Assembly (NCBI GenBank): GCA_037102815.1
Contig: BTPP01000009.1
Span: 1,488,001 to 1,552,000 of the forward strand
Length of the DNA: 64,000 bases
Direction: 5' to 3'
DNA from: Neurospora intermedia
Lineage: Eukaryota; Ascomycota; Sordariomycetes; Sordariales; Sordariaceae
The notes under the pieces are model-generated. The model was given only the letters and a program-made list of their open reading frames with translations, was not told the DNA's origin and made no database searches. Made by a program: the position numbers and the translations under genes. Below are positions 1 through 11,983 of the stretch, one piece after another (position 1 is the stretch's first letter; each line of letters begins with the position of its first letter).

Positions 1-1841
1 CAGCGCCTTTTCCTGCTCTGTCACAAGTCATCTTGAGCTGTTGGCCTGGCGCCAGGCTACCATCATGACTCTGGACACCTCCGCTCTCTACTCCCCTCAT
101 GTCATCCACAATCAGTCTCGCCACGTTTTTGCCCATCAAAGCGTTGGTCTCCATAGTCGAGATGAAGCTCTCCATACCAGAGGTGTAGTAAAAGCCGGTT
201 CCGACAATGGGGTCCTGGAATGTTACGCGAGGCTCGGCCTTGGGATACGAATAAAAGACATGGGGATAGTACCACGAAATGGGGCTGACTTCAGCACTTG
301 ACTCGTCGTTTGGCTCGGCGATAAACGTCTCTGGGACCTTGACACCAAAGAGACGGCTGAGAAACTCGGGAGTGACCTTTTCAGGAGAAAAGATCTTGTA
401 GGCGTACTCCTCCTTCTTGGTCTTGGGGTTCACCAGCTTACGCAACATGCTGATGCTGAAGAAGCCAGCGCTTCCCGCGCCTGCCACTCCCGATGTAGCA
501 TTGTCAGTCTTGCCGAGTGTTGTTAGCACTGTTCCGGGGAGAGCTTTGGGGTTCTCCAGACCAAAGAATCCGGGGCTGTAGCGGAAGGGCGAGGTGAAAA
601 TGGTGACATGAAGCCGCACATAAGGTATCTCATCAATGTGGGTTTCCAGCACACCATCCGCGATGTTGATGTTGCTGAATTGGTACGGATTGGCGAGAAT
701 GACATTGTCGAACTCCACTGGGTAGGATGCGTCCTCCTGGGATGACGAATGAATAGCCCGGAGGCTGTACTTGGCGGAAGTGGTGGCTTCGCTTCCGGTT
801 TTCGCGAAAGAGATAGATGACACCGAGGTGTTGAGCATGATGGTCGCCCCCGACCTCTCAACCATCTTCTGGAATATTTGCCAGTTGCCACCCTGAACAG
901 CTGTTGCGCCCGCGGGCGCCATCGCAACCATGGTATCGAGTCCATGGAGGCGTCCAATATTAGTGGCGTAGTTGACCCGGGTGCTGGCTTGAACGATGTC
1001 GTGGGCATAAGCACCATAAACCTGGACTCTATCAGTCAAACTGTCGACCATGATTCGTTTCGCAACTTACATTATTCGTCTTCAGGAACTCCTCGCCAGT
1101 CGCCCCCGTAGCAGAGGCCAAATCGAGATCATATGCGCGTTGTGTCAAGGACTTGAATGGAAAGTACGGTTCTTCGTACATGCGCAAGAATTTGGAAACA
1201 GTCTCCTGAACGAGGTCATTTGTCCGCTTGGGTGCCCGAATGCCGTACTTCCAGACGATGTGCCAGAGCTGGGAGATCCAGCTGCTGCTCGTGTCAATCT
1301 CAAAGACAAATTTCTCGCCGTCCCAGATTCCCATTTTAGGGTCGGAGCCTACGTCGGGATCCTTCTTTCGTAAGTCGAACTCCTCCACCGACTGGTTGAG
1401 GATGTAGTTCTTCTCGATGAAGATGCTGGCTCCCAGCTCCATTCGAAGTGAGGGGTCATCATAGGGGTTGATGGTGAGAGTCCGTCCACCAATATGATCC
1501 GTCTTTTCGAAAATGGTGATGTTGACATTGACGTTGTATTGGTCGGCATACTTGCGCAAGTGGTAGGCGGCGGAAGCCCCGGCTGCCCCAGCTCCTGTGT
1601 GGTGTTTTAGCTTCTTGCAAGTGGAAACGATGTGTACGAAGAGATCAAGACAATGAAAGAAGTTCAATGTTAATAAAGACAGAACTGGAAACTCACCGAT
1701 AATGGCGACCTGTCGCACCGATGTGTCTCGGTCATCGAGGTTTTCCCCCTCGATGACATCGGGTATTCTGCGGGCAAGAGCTGGCGATGTAAACAACAGC
1801 AGTGCCACAGCGGCGGACTGTAAATCGCATGGCAGTCTCAT
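1..1841 (-). CDS. Prenylcysteine oxidase (lyase), 3' end cut by window edge
   Basis: FAD-dependent enzyme that cleaves the thioether of prenylcysteines released when prenylated proteins are degraded, normally in a vacuolar or lysosomal compartment. The spliced model has exons 1841-1697, 1594-1071 and 1021 to the left edge, with introns of 102 and 49 nt, both GT-AG. I chose the ATG at 1841 because it opens directly on a signal peptide (MRLPCDLQSAAVALLLFTSP); an in-frame ATG at 1862 is possible. The first intron falls inside the dinucleotide-binding glycine loop, which reads IIGAGAAGASAAYHL only after splicing, followed by the FEK..IGGR acidic/GG segment typical of FAD amine-oxidase folds. About 563 residues are present and the frame is still open at base 1, so the C-terminus lies outside the window. 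The family call is strong; substrate specificity is inferred from family. Confidence 0.85.
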
Positions 1842-2657
1842 GTTATGTTTGGGAACCGGCAATTGGTAGGTTTGTGTTGTTTTCGTTTACATGGATAGGT
1901 TGAAGCAAAAGCACTTTGATGAACTTGAAGGTATGAGAAACAGGTGAAGGAGGGAAACACTTCTTTACGTAGGTATTTAAAAAGCGATCTGCCATTGAGG
2001 TTGAATTTCTGACAAGTCGTTCCAAGGGAACGCGGTGTAACACAAGCTGATTTGTCGCAGCTTTATTCTCAATACAGTAGGAGTTCAGTTGGTCTCAAAT
2101 AAAGAGCTCTTCCATCCGTCCCGTCGTAGTGAGCCGCGTTGCACGCTATCGGAAAGTGGCATGAAGCCGTCAAAGTGATATGTGAGTACGCCAATATCCT
2201 ACATGTCTTCGTGTTAAACAAGGTACCACTCTATCGCTTTGCCTCGAGATTGCTTGAGATGTCACTGATATCCACATGGAATGAGGCCAGGCCACCTGAT
2301 GGCGGAAACAGGCAGCTCAGTTAGGTTGTGCGGGAGGTGGTCCTAGCTTCCTCTTGTTCCATGCCGGGCACCCCACCGCCTGCCACCGCCCCTCCATGCC
2401 CGCCATTGCCAGCACGCCCAGAAAGAATGCCAGCACTGACGGGAGCGGGACCACCTCCCTCACAAGCTGTACCTACGACAGGGGCTGCCTGCCGCCTCCG
2501 CCCAAACCGTCGCCTGGACTGGAACACGACGGAAAAAAAAGCTAACGCAGGATCGGGGAACAGCTCCTTTACATGCCAAAGAACATCCCACCCCGCAATC
2601 GCATCTCTCCTATACAACCAGTCTCGATATCCTCGTCCCATCCACTGTTAATCCGCC
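1842..2657. other. Intergenic, divergent promoters
   Basis: This stretch separates the divergent starts of the prenylcysteine oxidase (-) and CCT6 (+). Short open frames occur on both strands, but none has coding character or splice support. It presumably holds both promoters; I see no specific element I would name. Confidence 0.5.
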
Positions 2658-4627
2658 ATGTCTGCTGCCCAGCTTCTCAACCCCAAGGCCGAGTCCCGGG
2701 TACGAACGATCCTTCTGTCAAGCGCCCCTCGGGGCCCGAGCGAGTTGGTGGATGTCCTGTTTGCTAACCATGTCAACAGCGGCGGGGCGAAGCTCTCAAG
2801 GTCAACATCACCGCGGGTGAGGGCCTCCAAGATGTCCTCAAGTCCAACCTGGGCCCCTCGGGCACCATCAAGATGTACGCAAGCTCCGGTGGCATCTTAT
2901 AGTTTTACTTTTGGCTAACAACAACTGCAATGCAGGCTTGTCGATGGCGCTGGTCAGGTACGAATTCCATAAAGGGGGTGGAAGGCGGGGATGGATGCCA
3001 TCATCACAGCATACTGACCGCCCTGCGATGCACAACAGATCAAGTTGACAAAGGATGGCAACGTCCTCCTCCGTGAGATGCAAATACAAAACCCGACAGC
3101 TGTTATGATCGCCCGTGCTGCGACCGCCCAAGACGACATTTGCGGTGACGGCACAACGTCGGTGGTGTTGTTGGTGGGAGAGCTCCTCAAGCAGGCCGAT
3201 CGTTACATCTCCGAGGGTCTTCACCCCAGGATAATCACAGATGGTTTCGAGATTGCCAAGACCGAGGCGCTCAAGGTCAGCATCCCTCGTCGCTTTTGTT
3301 TGTTTCCGTGGAACACTCCTGACACTGTCGCAGTTCCTCGATCAATTCAAGCTCCCTCGCGAGGTCGACCGCGAGCTCCTCCTCTCCGTCGCCCGTACAT
3401 CGCTTGCCACCAAGCTTAGCGCCAGCCTGGCCCAGAGCTTGACCGCCGATATTGTCGATGCCGTCCTCGCTATCTACCAGCCCCCGGCCAAGCCCGACCT
3501 TCACATGATTGAGATCATGACCATGCAACACCGCACTGCCTCTGATACCCAGCTTATCCGCGGTCTCGCCCTCGATCACGGCGCCCGCCATCCCGATATG
3601 CCCAAGCGCGTCGAGAACGCCTACATCCTCACCCTCAACGTCTCCCTCGAATATGAAAAGTCTGAGATCAACTCTGGCTTCTTCTACTCTAGTGCCGAGC
3701 AGAGGGACAAGCTCGTGGAGAGTGAGCGTCGCTTCGTCGACGCCAAGCTGAAGAAGATTGTCGAGCTTAAGAAGGAGGTCTGCGGCAACGATCCCACCAA
3801 GAACTTCGTTATCATCAACCAAAAGGGTATCGACCCTCTGTCTCTGGATGTGTTGGCCAAGAACGGTATCCTCGCTCTCCGGAGAGCGAAGAGGAGGAAT
3901 ATGGAGAGACTTCAGCTCGTCTGCGGCGGTGTTGCTCAGAACAGTGTCGACGACCTTTCACCGGAGGTTCTCGGCTGGGCTGGTCTTGTCTACGAGCAAC
4001 AGCTTGGCGAGGAGAAGTACACTTTCATCGAGGAGGTCAAGGACCCCAAGTCCGTGACCCTCCTTATCAAGGGCCCCAATGCGCACACCATCACCCAGCT
4101 TAAGGATGCCGTCCGCGACGGTCTCCGCAGTGTCTACAACATGATTGTCGACAAGAGTGTGGTTCCCGGTGGTGGCGCTTTCCAGGTTGCTTGCGCTGCT
4201 CATCTCAAGAGCGATGCTTTCACAAAGACGGTCAAGGGCAAGGCCAAGTGGGGTGTCGAGGCTTTCGCTGATGCCCTTTTGGTTATTCCCAAGACCCTTG
4301 CCGCCAACGCCGGTCTTGACGTTCAAGATTCTCGTAAGTTCATGTTTCTCCTTTTACAGCTTTGCACATGCTAACTGTTCGTCTTCAGTCGCTGCTCTTC
4401 AAGACGAGCAGGCCGAGGGCAATGTTGTTGGTCTCGACCTTGCGACTGGCGAGCCTATGGACCCTACACTGGAGGGTGTTTATGATTCGTTCAGAGTATT
4501 GAGGAACTGCGTCGCCTCCAGTGCCGGCATCGCATCTAACCTGTTGTTGTGCGACGAGCTTCTCAAGGCGAGACAGATGGGTAGGGCTGGAGGTCCTGGA
4601 CCTGGCATGGACGGTCCCGATTCTTAA
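2658..4627 (+). CDS. CCT6: T-complex protein 1 subunit zeta (CCT6)
   Basis: Subunit of the cytosolic TRiC/CCT chaperonin, an ATP-driven double ring that folds actin, tubulin and WD-repeat proteins. Six exons: 2658-2699, 2780-2874, 2936-2957, 3039-3275, 3334-4333 and 4389-4627, giving 544 residues, the usual length for the family. All junctions are GT-AG and restore the conserved text: the second splice yields TIKMLVDGAGQ and the third joins GQ to IKLTKDGN. The N-terminal ATP site is visible as LGPSGT and GDGTTS, the apical domain lies in the middle, and the C-terminal equatorial half carries [11 protein letters not shown]. The subunit is called zeta from the [11 protein letters not shown] and [11 protein letters not shown] context. 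Three of the five introns sit within the first 100 codons. A second CCT gene, CCT7, lies at 43.1 kb in the same window. Confidence 0.95.
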
Positions 4628-5066
4628 GCAACTGTGTAAATCGTCTGCATGTAAGATACCTATTGAAAAACTAATACATGGCGATGAAGGTCAACAACAC
4701 AACTTCATGCTGTCCTTCCTGCTTATTTCTCAACGCATACCCCTGGGGCTTCCATGATAATCCACACCTCAGGGGTTGGCTGGTCCTGTCTGAGCAAGGG
4801 CCATATCAACAACCCTGGACAATACGGGACCTGGAACCGACTCCACGGATCATAGCGGGGCCCGCTGAAAACTTACCCCGCCAAAATTTGATGGTCCCGC
4901 TGTTGCATTGGAGTTCAGTTGCCCAGGCGCCAAAAATTACAAAATTCCATGCTTGACATATTTGTGATCCACCAGATAGTATCCATTCCTACATCTCTGA
5001 ACACTCTATTCCCGGACCGTTTTGAATTCAACTCACGAAATCTAAACCGGACGTCTATCAGCAAAT
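4628..5066. other. Intergenic, CCT6 3' end and Tsr4-like promoter
   Basis: This holds the CCT6 3' untranslated region and the leader of the next gene. No conserved open frame or RNA gene is recognised. Confidence 0.5.
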
Positions 5067-6535
5067 ATGGCTCCCTACGATGACTCCTCTGACGAGGGCG
5101 AGGATCTCGAGTTCACCGAGACCAACGTCCTTCTAGGCTATGCCGACGCCGACTCCAATGGCGAGAAGATTAGCCGCCTCGGTGGTCGCCCAGTATGTTG
5201 TTTTCCTTTTCCATTCGCGATTTTGGTTCTTCCCGTTTCCTAACCAAAGAACCCCCTTCCCAGGAATGGCTCGACGAAGAATCCCCGGCCTCGGCCGCCC
5301 TCGCCAAATGCAAGGTCTGCAAGGACTACATGGTCCTCCTCCTCCAACTCAACGCCGAACTGCCCGATCACTTTCCTGGCCACGAGCGCCGTCTTTACGT
5401 ATTTTCCTGCCGGAGGAAGAGCTGCCGCAGGAAGGAAGGCAGCATCAGAGCCGTGAGGGGCGTCAGGGTGGCAGTAGATGCGCCCGCGGCGAAGGAGGAC
5501 AAGAAGAAGACTACTACCGCGGTGGAGCAGGAGAAGAAGGAAATGCCCAAGGCTTCCACGCTGGGACTGGGTGAGGCTTTGTTCGGTGCGAAGCCGGCTG
5601 CCAGCGGAGGAGGAGGAGCAAAGACCAACCCCTTTGCGACCGGTGGTAGTGGTGGTTCCTCAGTGAACCCTTTTGCGCCCAAGGGAACTGCTGCTGCGAA
5701 CCCATTTGCGCCAAAGCAGCAGGAGACACCGAAGCCGCAGGAAGACACTACATCAGGACAGCAGCAGCAACAACAACAACAACAAGAAGAACAGAAACAA
5801 GCCGAAAAGGATGATAACCTCCCTAAAACCTTTGCCCAAACCCTCTCCCTCAACAACAACACCACCCAGCAACCTCAAACTCCCGCCCCGGCCCCCTCCG
5901 AGCCCTGGCCAACCGACGCCTCCGCTCTCCCTCCTCCCTACCCTGAACGCTGGATCTGGGACGCCGACTACGAGACTCTCGACCCCACCCCTGCTCTCCC
6001 TCCTCAAAAGATCGAGACGATGGACATCGACACCGAAGGCGCCTCTGGCTCCGGCTCCGGCTCAGGAGGAGGAGGAAAAGAAGACAAGGACGTCTTCGAG
6101 TCCACCATGGACGCGGTCTTCCAGCGGTTTGCCGATCGCGTCGGGCAGAACCCGGAGCAAGTGATTCGGTACGAGTTTGCGGGACAGCCACTTTTGTACA
6201 GCAAGAATGATGCGGTGGGCAAGCTCCTTCACGTGCCCGCTGGTGGCGCGAACGAGAAGGTGACTACTACCACTTCTTCTGCTGCTGCTGGCAAGGGAAA
6301 GATTCCCAGGTGTGGAAACTGCGGTGCTGGAAGGGTCTTTGAGGTGCAGTTGACGCCGCATGCGATTGAGGAGCTAGAATGCGAGGAGGACTCGATGGAG
6401 GGTATGGATTGGGGTACGATTATTGTGGGCGTCTGTGAAAAGGATTGTAGCCCGAGAGGGACGGAGAGGGGCGTGGCTGGGTACGTGGAGGAGTGGGCGG
6501 GTGTGCAGTGGGAGGAGTTGAGTGTCAAGCGGTAA
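5067..6535 (+). CDS. Tsr4 / PDCD2-family ribosome assembly chaperone
   Basis: Members of this family (yeast Tsr4, animal PDCD2) are dedicated chaperones of ribosomal protein uS5 and are needed for 40S maturation; that role is known for the family, not shown here. Exon 1 is 5067-5192, intron 5193-5263 (71 nt), exon 2 is 5264-6535, 465 residues. The splice gives GGRPEWLDEESP, matching the family N-terminal GG.P.WL segment. A zinc-binding half follows (KCKVCKDYMVLLLQ, then CRRKSCRRKEGS), and the C-terminal PDCD2 domain has IPRCGNCGAGR and the HAIEELE region. Between them is a long disordered insert with three NPFA motifs, a glutamine run encoded by CAG/CAA, and proline- and acidic-rich text. The start at 5067 is the first ATG in frame and opens on an acidic segment. 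Confidence 0.85.
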
Positions 6536-7376
6536 ATTTCAAGGACGCTCATGGAGATAAGTCCAGGATTCGAGATGGTATTCATGGACATGAGAGCGGA
6601 GTCTACGAAAGGGGACTGTGGTGGATTGTTAGTGTCATGTATTGTTTGGTAGTGAAAAGGCGTTCGGGAGCCCAAAAAACAGTTTAAAGGGGATATTTTC
6701 GGGATTAACTAGACTATCATTGCGAACCAAACTACCTCTCCGACTATCATGAAGCGAGAAATCAAGATTGCTGGGAAGCTGAAACGGCAACAAGTTCATA
6801 TACAAGTTGGGCTCTTTGAGAGACGTTCAAAATCACGCTCAAAACCTCGCTAAACACGGGACTACCAACTGGTCATATCATAGTTTCATATTCCGACGCC
6901 CTTGACAAATTCTACCATGTATGCTCTTCCAAACACCATAGAAACCCGCAAGACGTCCCATCACCGCCGTCAGGAATCCCACTTCTACCTCTTTCTACGC
7001 GAACGGTTGTCTGTTCCGAGACCAAGGACAGTGTAAAGTAGCTAGCAACAGCAGTAACGGGATAAAAACATGCCCGTCCAATTCCGTTCTTCAACATTTG
7101 TCTCAAAACCCAAAAACGCCAGAGCTTTTTTTTTGCTACCAGATGCAAGAAATTGGGGCCCAATCACACACACAGAAGGATGTAATTATACGGGTATTGA
7201 CATCAGGCCCCCCATTGTTTCTCGTCCTCTTCTTCTTGTTGTCTCCCCCTCTCTCTCCATGTTTCGAAAGAAAAGGATTTTTGTCTCTTCAGTTCTTCAA
7301 CCTTCTTCCTCCCTTTCCTTCCCCGTTTCGTTGCGTTCCTTCAGCATTTCTCGACACTGCCAAGTGTTGACAGCGC
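6536..7376. other. Intergenic, convergent 3' ends
   Basis: This lies between the convergent Tsr4-like (+) and eIF3k (-) genes and should hold both 3' untranslated regions. There is a pyrimidine-rich stretch around 7210-7330. No gene is supported. Confidence 0.5.
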
Positions 7377-8332
7377 CTAAGCAGACTCCTCCCAGCTGCG
7401 CTTGATGACCCTCGCGAACATGTCGACGTTGACGTCCTCGCGAATCTCGGCCTTGCGCGCCTCGTTGTCGGCGTTCTTGGGGATCTGGACGAGATCGCCC
7501 TCAACCTTCCAGCCGCACGTCTCGGTAATGAACTGGGTGGTGGCCTCGGAGTTGTTGAGACCGAGCCAGCTCTCGAGCACGGGGAACTGGATCTCGCGGT
7601 ACGACTGGCCGACGAGCTGGGCGATGCGGACGCGGATCATGTCCTCGAAGCCGGCGATGTCGGTGGTCAGGTCGGCGTAGAGGTCGTCGCTGTCGAGGGT
7701 GGCCCAGAAGCGGGCGTACTCGGCACCCTCAAGCTGGGCGTTGAGGGCGCGCAGCTTGGAAACAGCCTCGGTGAGCTCCGAGGACGAGTTAGGGCCCGGG
7801 TTGGACTGCGAGGGGCTGAGGAGGTGGAGGGCGAGGTCGAACTGGGGCGAGGGGAACTGGGTCATGGCCTTGACGAGGATGTTGGTGATGACCTCATCCT
7901 TAATACGGTCGGGGTTGAGTTGGTAGCTGTTTAGGTGGCAGGCAGACAAGGCTGTGGTTAGCAAAGACATTGCTCATCAAGGTGTTTTTGTGTACAGTTG
8001 TGAAGAAAGAAAGACCAGTCGTCAGATAGAGCTAATAATTTGGACATCATTCGTGGAGATTGTTCCACGATCAGATAATACATGCTGAGATTGCACATCA
8101 TCCAGGTCTCTTTGCTGGGGAGAGTGGAAGTAAGGTGGTTATGAAGGGTGTCGACGTACAGCTTAAGCAGCGCGCGGTTGGCGTTGCAATCGCAGAACTT
8201 CTCCTCACATTGTTGGGTGAGGTAGGCCTCGAGAGTGCCAGCGGCTTCAGGGTTGTAACGCTCGAGACCGTTGATGATGGCGCGGATGAAGTCGGGGCGC
8301 TCTTGGGGATCCTCGCCGTTCATGATGGGCAA
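7377..8332 (-). CDS. Translation initiation factor eIF3 subunit k
   Basis: Small PCI-fold subunit at the periphery of the eIF3 complex that assembles on the 40S ribosome. Exon 1 is 8332-8160 and exon 2 is 7926-7377, separated by a 233-nt intron (8159-7927). Splicing joins ALLKL to YQLNPD, reproducing the family signature in which a helix ends LLKLYQFNP. The product is 240 residues, normal for the family, with the winged-helix part near the C-terminus. The first ATG is at 8332, with a second in frame at 8323. Exon 1 reads through the donor for about 69 further sense codons before a stop, so intron retention would give a 124-residue protein. The gene is divergent from DNA ligase I, sharing a 660-bp upstream region. 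Confidence 0.88.
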
Positions 8333-8992
8333 AAAGGTAGGACGAGTTTGGTTGAGGGTCGGGGGGTATTTATCTTCGGGGCGAGGGAGGAGAAGATGGG
8401 TGGGCGCGGGGGGGGTCGGTGCTGGAGTTTCGGCGAGGTTGGCAGCAGTTGATGGGGGGACAGATGCAGAGCGTCGACTTGTCGAAGGGGCTCTCTTGCT
8501 GTCTTTTGCGTTCGCAAGTTTTCGGCCTCAATCCATCAAAGAGCGGATGGTGGGGTTCCTGCCGTGAACAACTGCCCTTTCATGGGGCTGGTTTTTCGTG
8601 TGTGAACGCTAGAGCCCGATTAGGGTTAGCTCCATTGGTGGGGTAAGTGTCTTGGCATGGAAAGAGACATCGAGCCCGGGCAGGTCTTTGCGAATTGCGA
8701 CGTCTTCGGAAAGCGTGTGACGTGACAGCTTCGACAGCTCGAGACAGCTGGTCGGTCAGGTGGCCGCGTGGCAGGCTCGTGCAGCTGGCAAACGCGCTGT
8801 TGCTTGTCGCGATCAACCAGACGTCATCAACTCGGCCGGGTCCGGATGCAAACATTCAGGAAAAGAAAAGAAGGCTGAACAACAGTCGACGAGTTCTTGC
8901 TATGAGACCGCCTTGAACCCTTTTGCATCATGAGCCTCTTTGATCCGTGACTTTCTGAATTCCAGACTTCAAACACTCTTCCACCCCAAAAC
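8333..8992. other. Shared divergent promoter, eIF3k / DNA ligase I
   Basis: This 660-bp region separates the two divergent starts. A short telomere-like ttagggtta occurs at about 8613, but only one and a half units are present. No open frame is supported. Confidence 0.5.
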
Positions 8993-11784
8993 ATGTCCAG
9001 TCCAGCCAAGAAACGCAAACTCAACTCGGGCACAAAACAATTTTCCTCTGTTCCCAGCAGAGGTCTCGAGTACTTCTTCGCTAAACAAAAGCAGAATGGT
9101 GCTTTCAAGGAACCATCTTCTTTGCCCAAGGAATCCGACTCCCAGCCTACTCAGCAAGGGTCGGCAGAAGAGCAATTGAATGATGAGGAGCTTGCGCGAA
9201 AGCTGCAGGCCGAATGGGATGCTGAAGCAAGGGCTTCATCAACACCGAGGGAAAATGGTGTCCCCTCGCAGGATGTCACAGTGCCAGCACCAGAGCCCGT
9301 GAACACAGATGACGTTGGACCAACCAATGAGTCAAATCCACAGCCAGTAACCGCACCACCTATGGCTGACCGGCCCAAAGGGAAGAATACATTGTCACTC
9401 TCTTCAGCAGCCGCTACAGAAGACCAGGCATCGGCGTCTATACCTCTTGACGAAAGTCCCTTGACCTTCAATCCGTCCAAATACATCCCCCAGCTCCAGG
9501 AATCGTGGGCCACTGATGGAGGTGATGCGTCCTACGCCCTCCTTATACGATGCTTTGTCTTGGTTAGCAGCACCACAAGCAGGATCAAAATTGTCGACAC
9601 GCTCGTCAACTGTGTCCGATTGTTGATTGAGGGAGATCCGTCCAGCCTGTTGCCCGCAGTATGGCTGGCAACGAACGCAATTTCCCCACCGTACGTGTCT
9701 ATGGAACTTGGTTTGGGTGGTTCTGCTATCTCAAAGGCTCTCAAACAAGTGTGTGGCCTGGACAACAGGTCGCTCAAAGCACTTAACGATAAGTTGGGTG
9801 ACCCGGGCGATGTTGCATTTGAGGCAAAGAAGAAACAAAGCTTCACTCTACGAAAGCCAAAACCGTTAACAATCAAGGGGGTCTTCCAGTCACTAGTCAA
9901 AATCTCCAAGACTCAGGGGCAGGGCAGCGGTGATGTAAAGCAACGCATTGTTGACAAACTGCTCCAAGATGCTCGCGGAGGTGAAGAAAGCAGATATGTC
10001 GTCAGGACACTATGTCAACATGTGAGTTGGGCCTTTCCAAACCTTATCACCTCGCTAACATGGATTAGTTGCGCATCGGAGCTGTCAAAACCACTATGCT
10101 TATCGCCCTAGCTCGAGCCTTTTTGCTTTCCAAACCAGGCGCGAACATCCCGACAAAAGACCCAAATCAACTGGCAAAGCTGAAGAAAGAGGAGCTAGCC
10201 GAGGTATATGCGAAGGCCGAGGAAATTGTCAAGGCCTCGTATGCCCGACATCCAGATTACAACGACCTTGTTCCGGTACTGCTCGAGATCGGCGTGTCTG
10301 AGGAGTTATTGGTGCGATGTGGTCTAACACTTCACATTCCGCTGCGGCCCATGCTTGGGGGTATCACCAGGGACTTGTCAGAAATGCTCTCTCGACTTCA
10401 AGGGCGTGATTTCGCTTGCGAGTACAAGTATGACGGCCAACGTGCCCAAATTCACTGTGACGAGAGGGGAGTTGTCTCCATCTTTTCCCGCCATCTAGAA
10501 CTCATGACAGACAAATATCCGGATCTCGTCGCGCTCGTTCCCAAAATCAGGGGTGAAGATGTCCAGAGCTTCATCATGGAGGGCGAAGTGGTTGCCGTGG
10601 ACCGGGCCACGGGCGAGCTGAAGAATTTCCAGACGTTAACGAACCGTGCCAGGAAAGACGTTACAATAGGAACCATCACTATCGACGTGTGTCTGTTCGC
10701 ATTCGATCTCATGTATCTCAATGGACAACCACTCCTCGACAGATCATTCCGAGAACGACGAGACATGTTGCGATCACTCTTTGTGGAGATACCGCACCAT
10801 TTTACATGGGTCAAAAGCATCGATGCGACATCCCAAGAGTCGGAAACAGTCCTCGAGTTCTTCAAGTCGGCCGTTGACAGCAAGTGCGAAGGTATCATGG
10901 TCAAGATTCTCGATAATTTACCTGAGCTCGAAGCCCCTGGGCCTGACGGCAGCACCGACCCAATAATCCCCACAGAGCTGGTCGCTACCTCCTCCGATGC
11001 CGTCGCAGTCTCGGTCTCATCCAAAAAGTCCCTAAAGGGAACGGGCAAAGGCAATCCCGCTGAAACGAAAGCATCTTCCGATACGCCCAACCCTAACTCC
11101 AACGAAAAGAAGCAATCGCGCCGCAAACCCCTCCTAGCAACCTACGAACCCGACAAACGTCTCGACTCCTGGCTCAAAGTCAAAAAGGACTACATCGGCA
11201 CCTCCGCCGGCGTCGACACGCTGGATCTAATACCCATCGCCGCCTGGCACGGTACCGGCCGCAAAGCCAAGTGGTGGTCACCAATCCTGCTAGCCGTGCG
11301 CAATGAAGAAACCGGCTCGCTAGAAGCAGTGTGCAAGTGCATGTCTGGTTTTACCGATTCCTTCTACAAAGCCAACCGCGAAGTTTACGACAAGGACGGC
11401 TCCTTCAGTTCCGATGGGGAGCCCAGGAATGTACATGTGGCGAAGCCGGGGTTTGTCGAGTATGCGGGGGGTAACCCGGATGTGTGGTTTGAGCCGCAGG
11501 AGGTGTGGGAAGTGGCGTTTGCGGATATCACGATTAGTCCGACGTACACAGCGGCGATTGGGTTGGTGCGGGAGGATAAGGGGCTGAGTTTGAGGTTTCC
11601 GAGGTTCTTGCGCAAGAGGGAGGATAAAGGAATTGAGGAGGCGAGTACGAGCGATTTTTTGGCGGGGCTGTGGAGGAAGCAGGAGGTGAAGACACCCGCG
11701 GCGCCGTCGGTTGAGGGTGGAAGGGAAATTGATGAAGTGGGTTTGGAGAATGAGGATGAGGATGAGGATGAGGATGGAGAATAG
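8993..11784 (+). CDS. LIG1: ATP-dependent DNA ligase I
   Basis: Seals nicks during lagging-strand replication and excision repair. Exon 1 is 8993-10021, intron 10022-10068 (47 nt), exon 2 is 10069-11784, 914 residues. The splice restores LCQHLRIGAVKTTML in the DNA-binding domain. The adenylation motif EYKYDGQRAQIH places the catalytic lysine at about residue 463. Downstream are the EGEVVA motif, FDLMYLNG, the CEGIMVK motif and LDSWLKVKKDYIG, followed by the OB-fold domain. The N-terminus (1 to about 165) is disordered and has RGLEYFFAKQ near residue 25, resembling a PCNA-binding box without the usual glutamine. A serine/lysine-rich insert sits between the adenylation and OB domains (roughly residues 650-705). 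The last codons are a tandem GAGGAT repeat encoding an acidic Glu-Asp tail. Confidence 0.95.
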
Positions 11785-11983
11785 GACACTGGTGGTGATT
11801 CTTCGACATCTTACCACGTTTTTTTTGGTAATGCCTCGGTTGACGCTGACTTGCAAATCACCATAGTTGCACAAAGGAGCGGACTGTAAGAGCATCATTG
11901 CGTGTACGACTACTTTTATTCGTGCCTCCTTGTTGGTATCTAATCTCGCCTGTTTTTCACACTTCCCTCCACGCCACATCTCC

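Noticed and set aside
8605-8630. Telomere-like ttagggtta
   Set aside because: Only one and a half units; too short to be an internal telomeric repeat.
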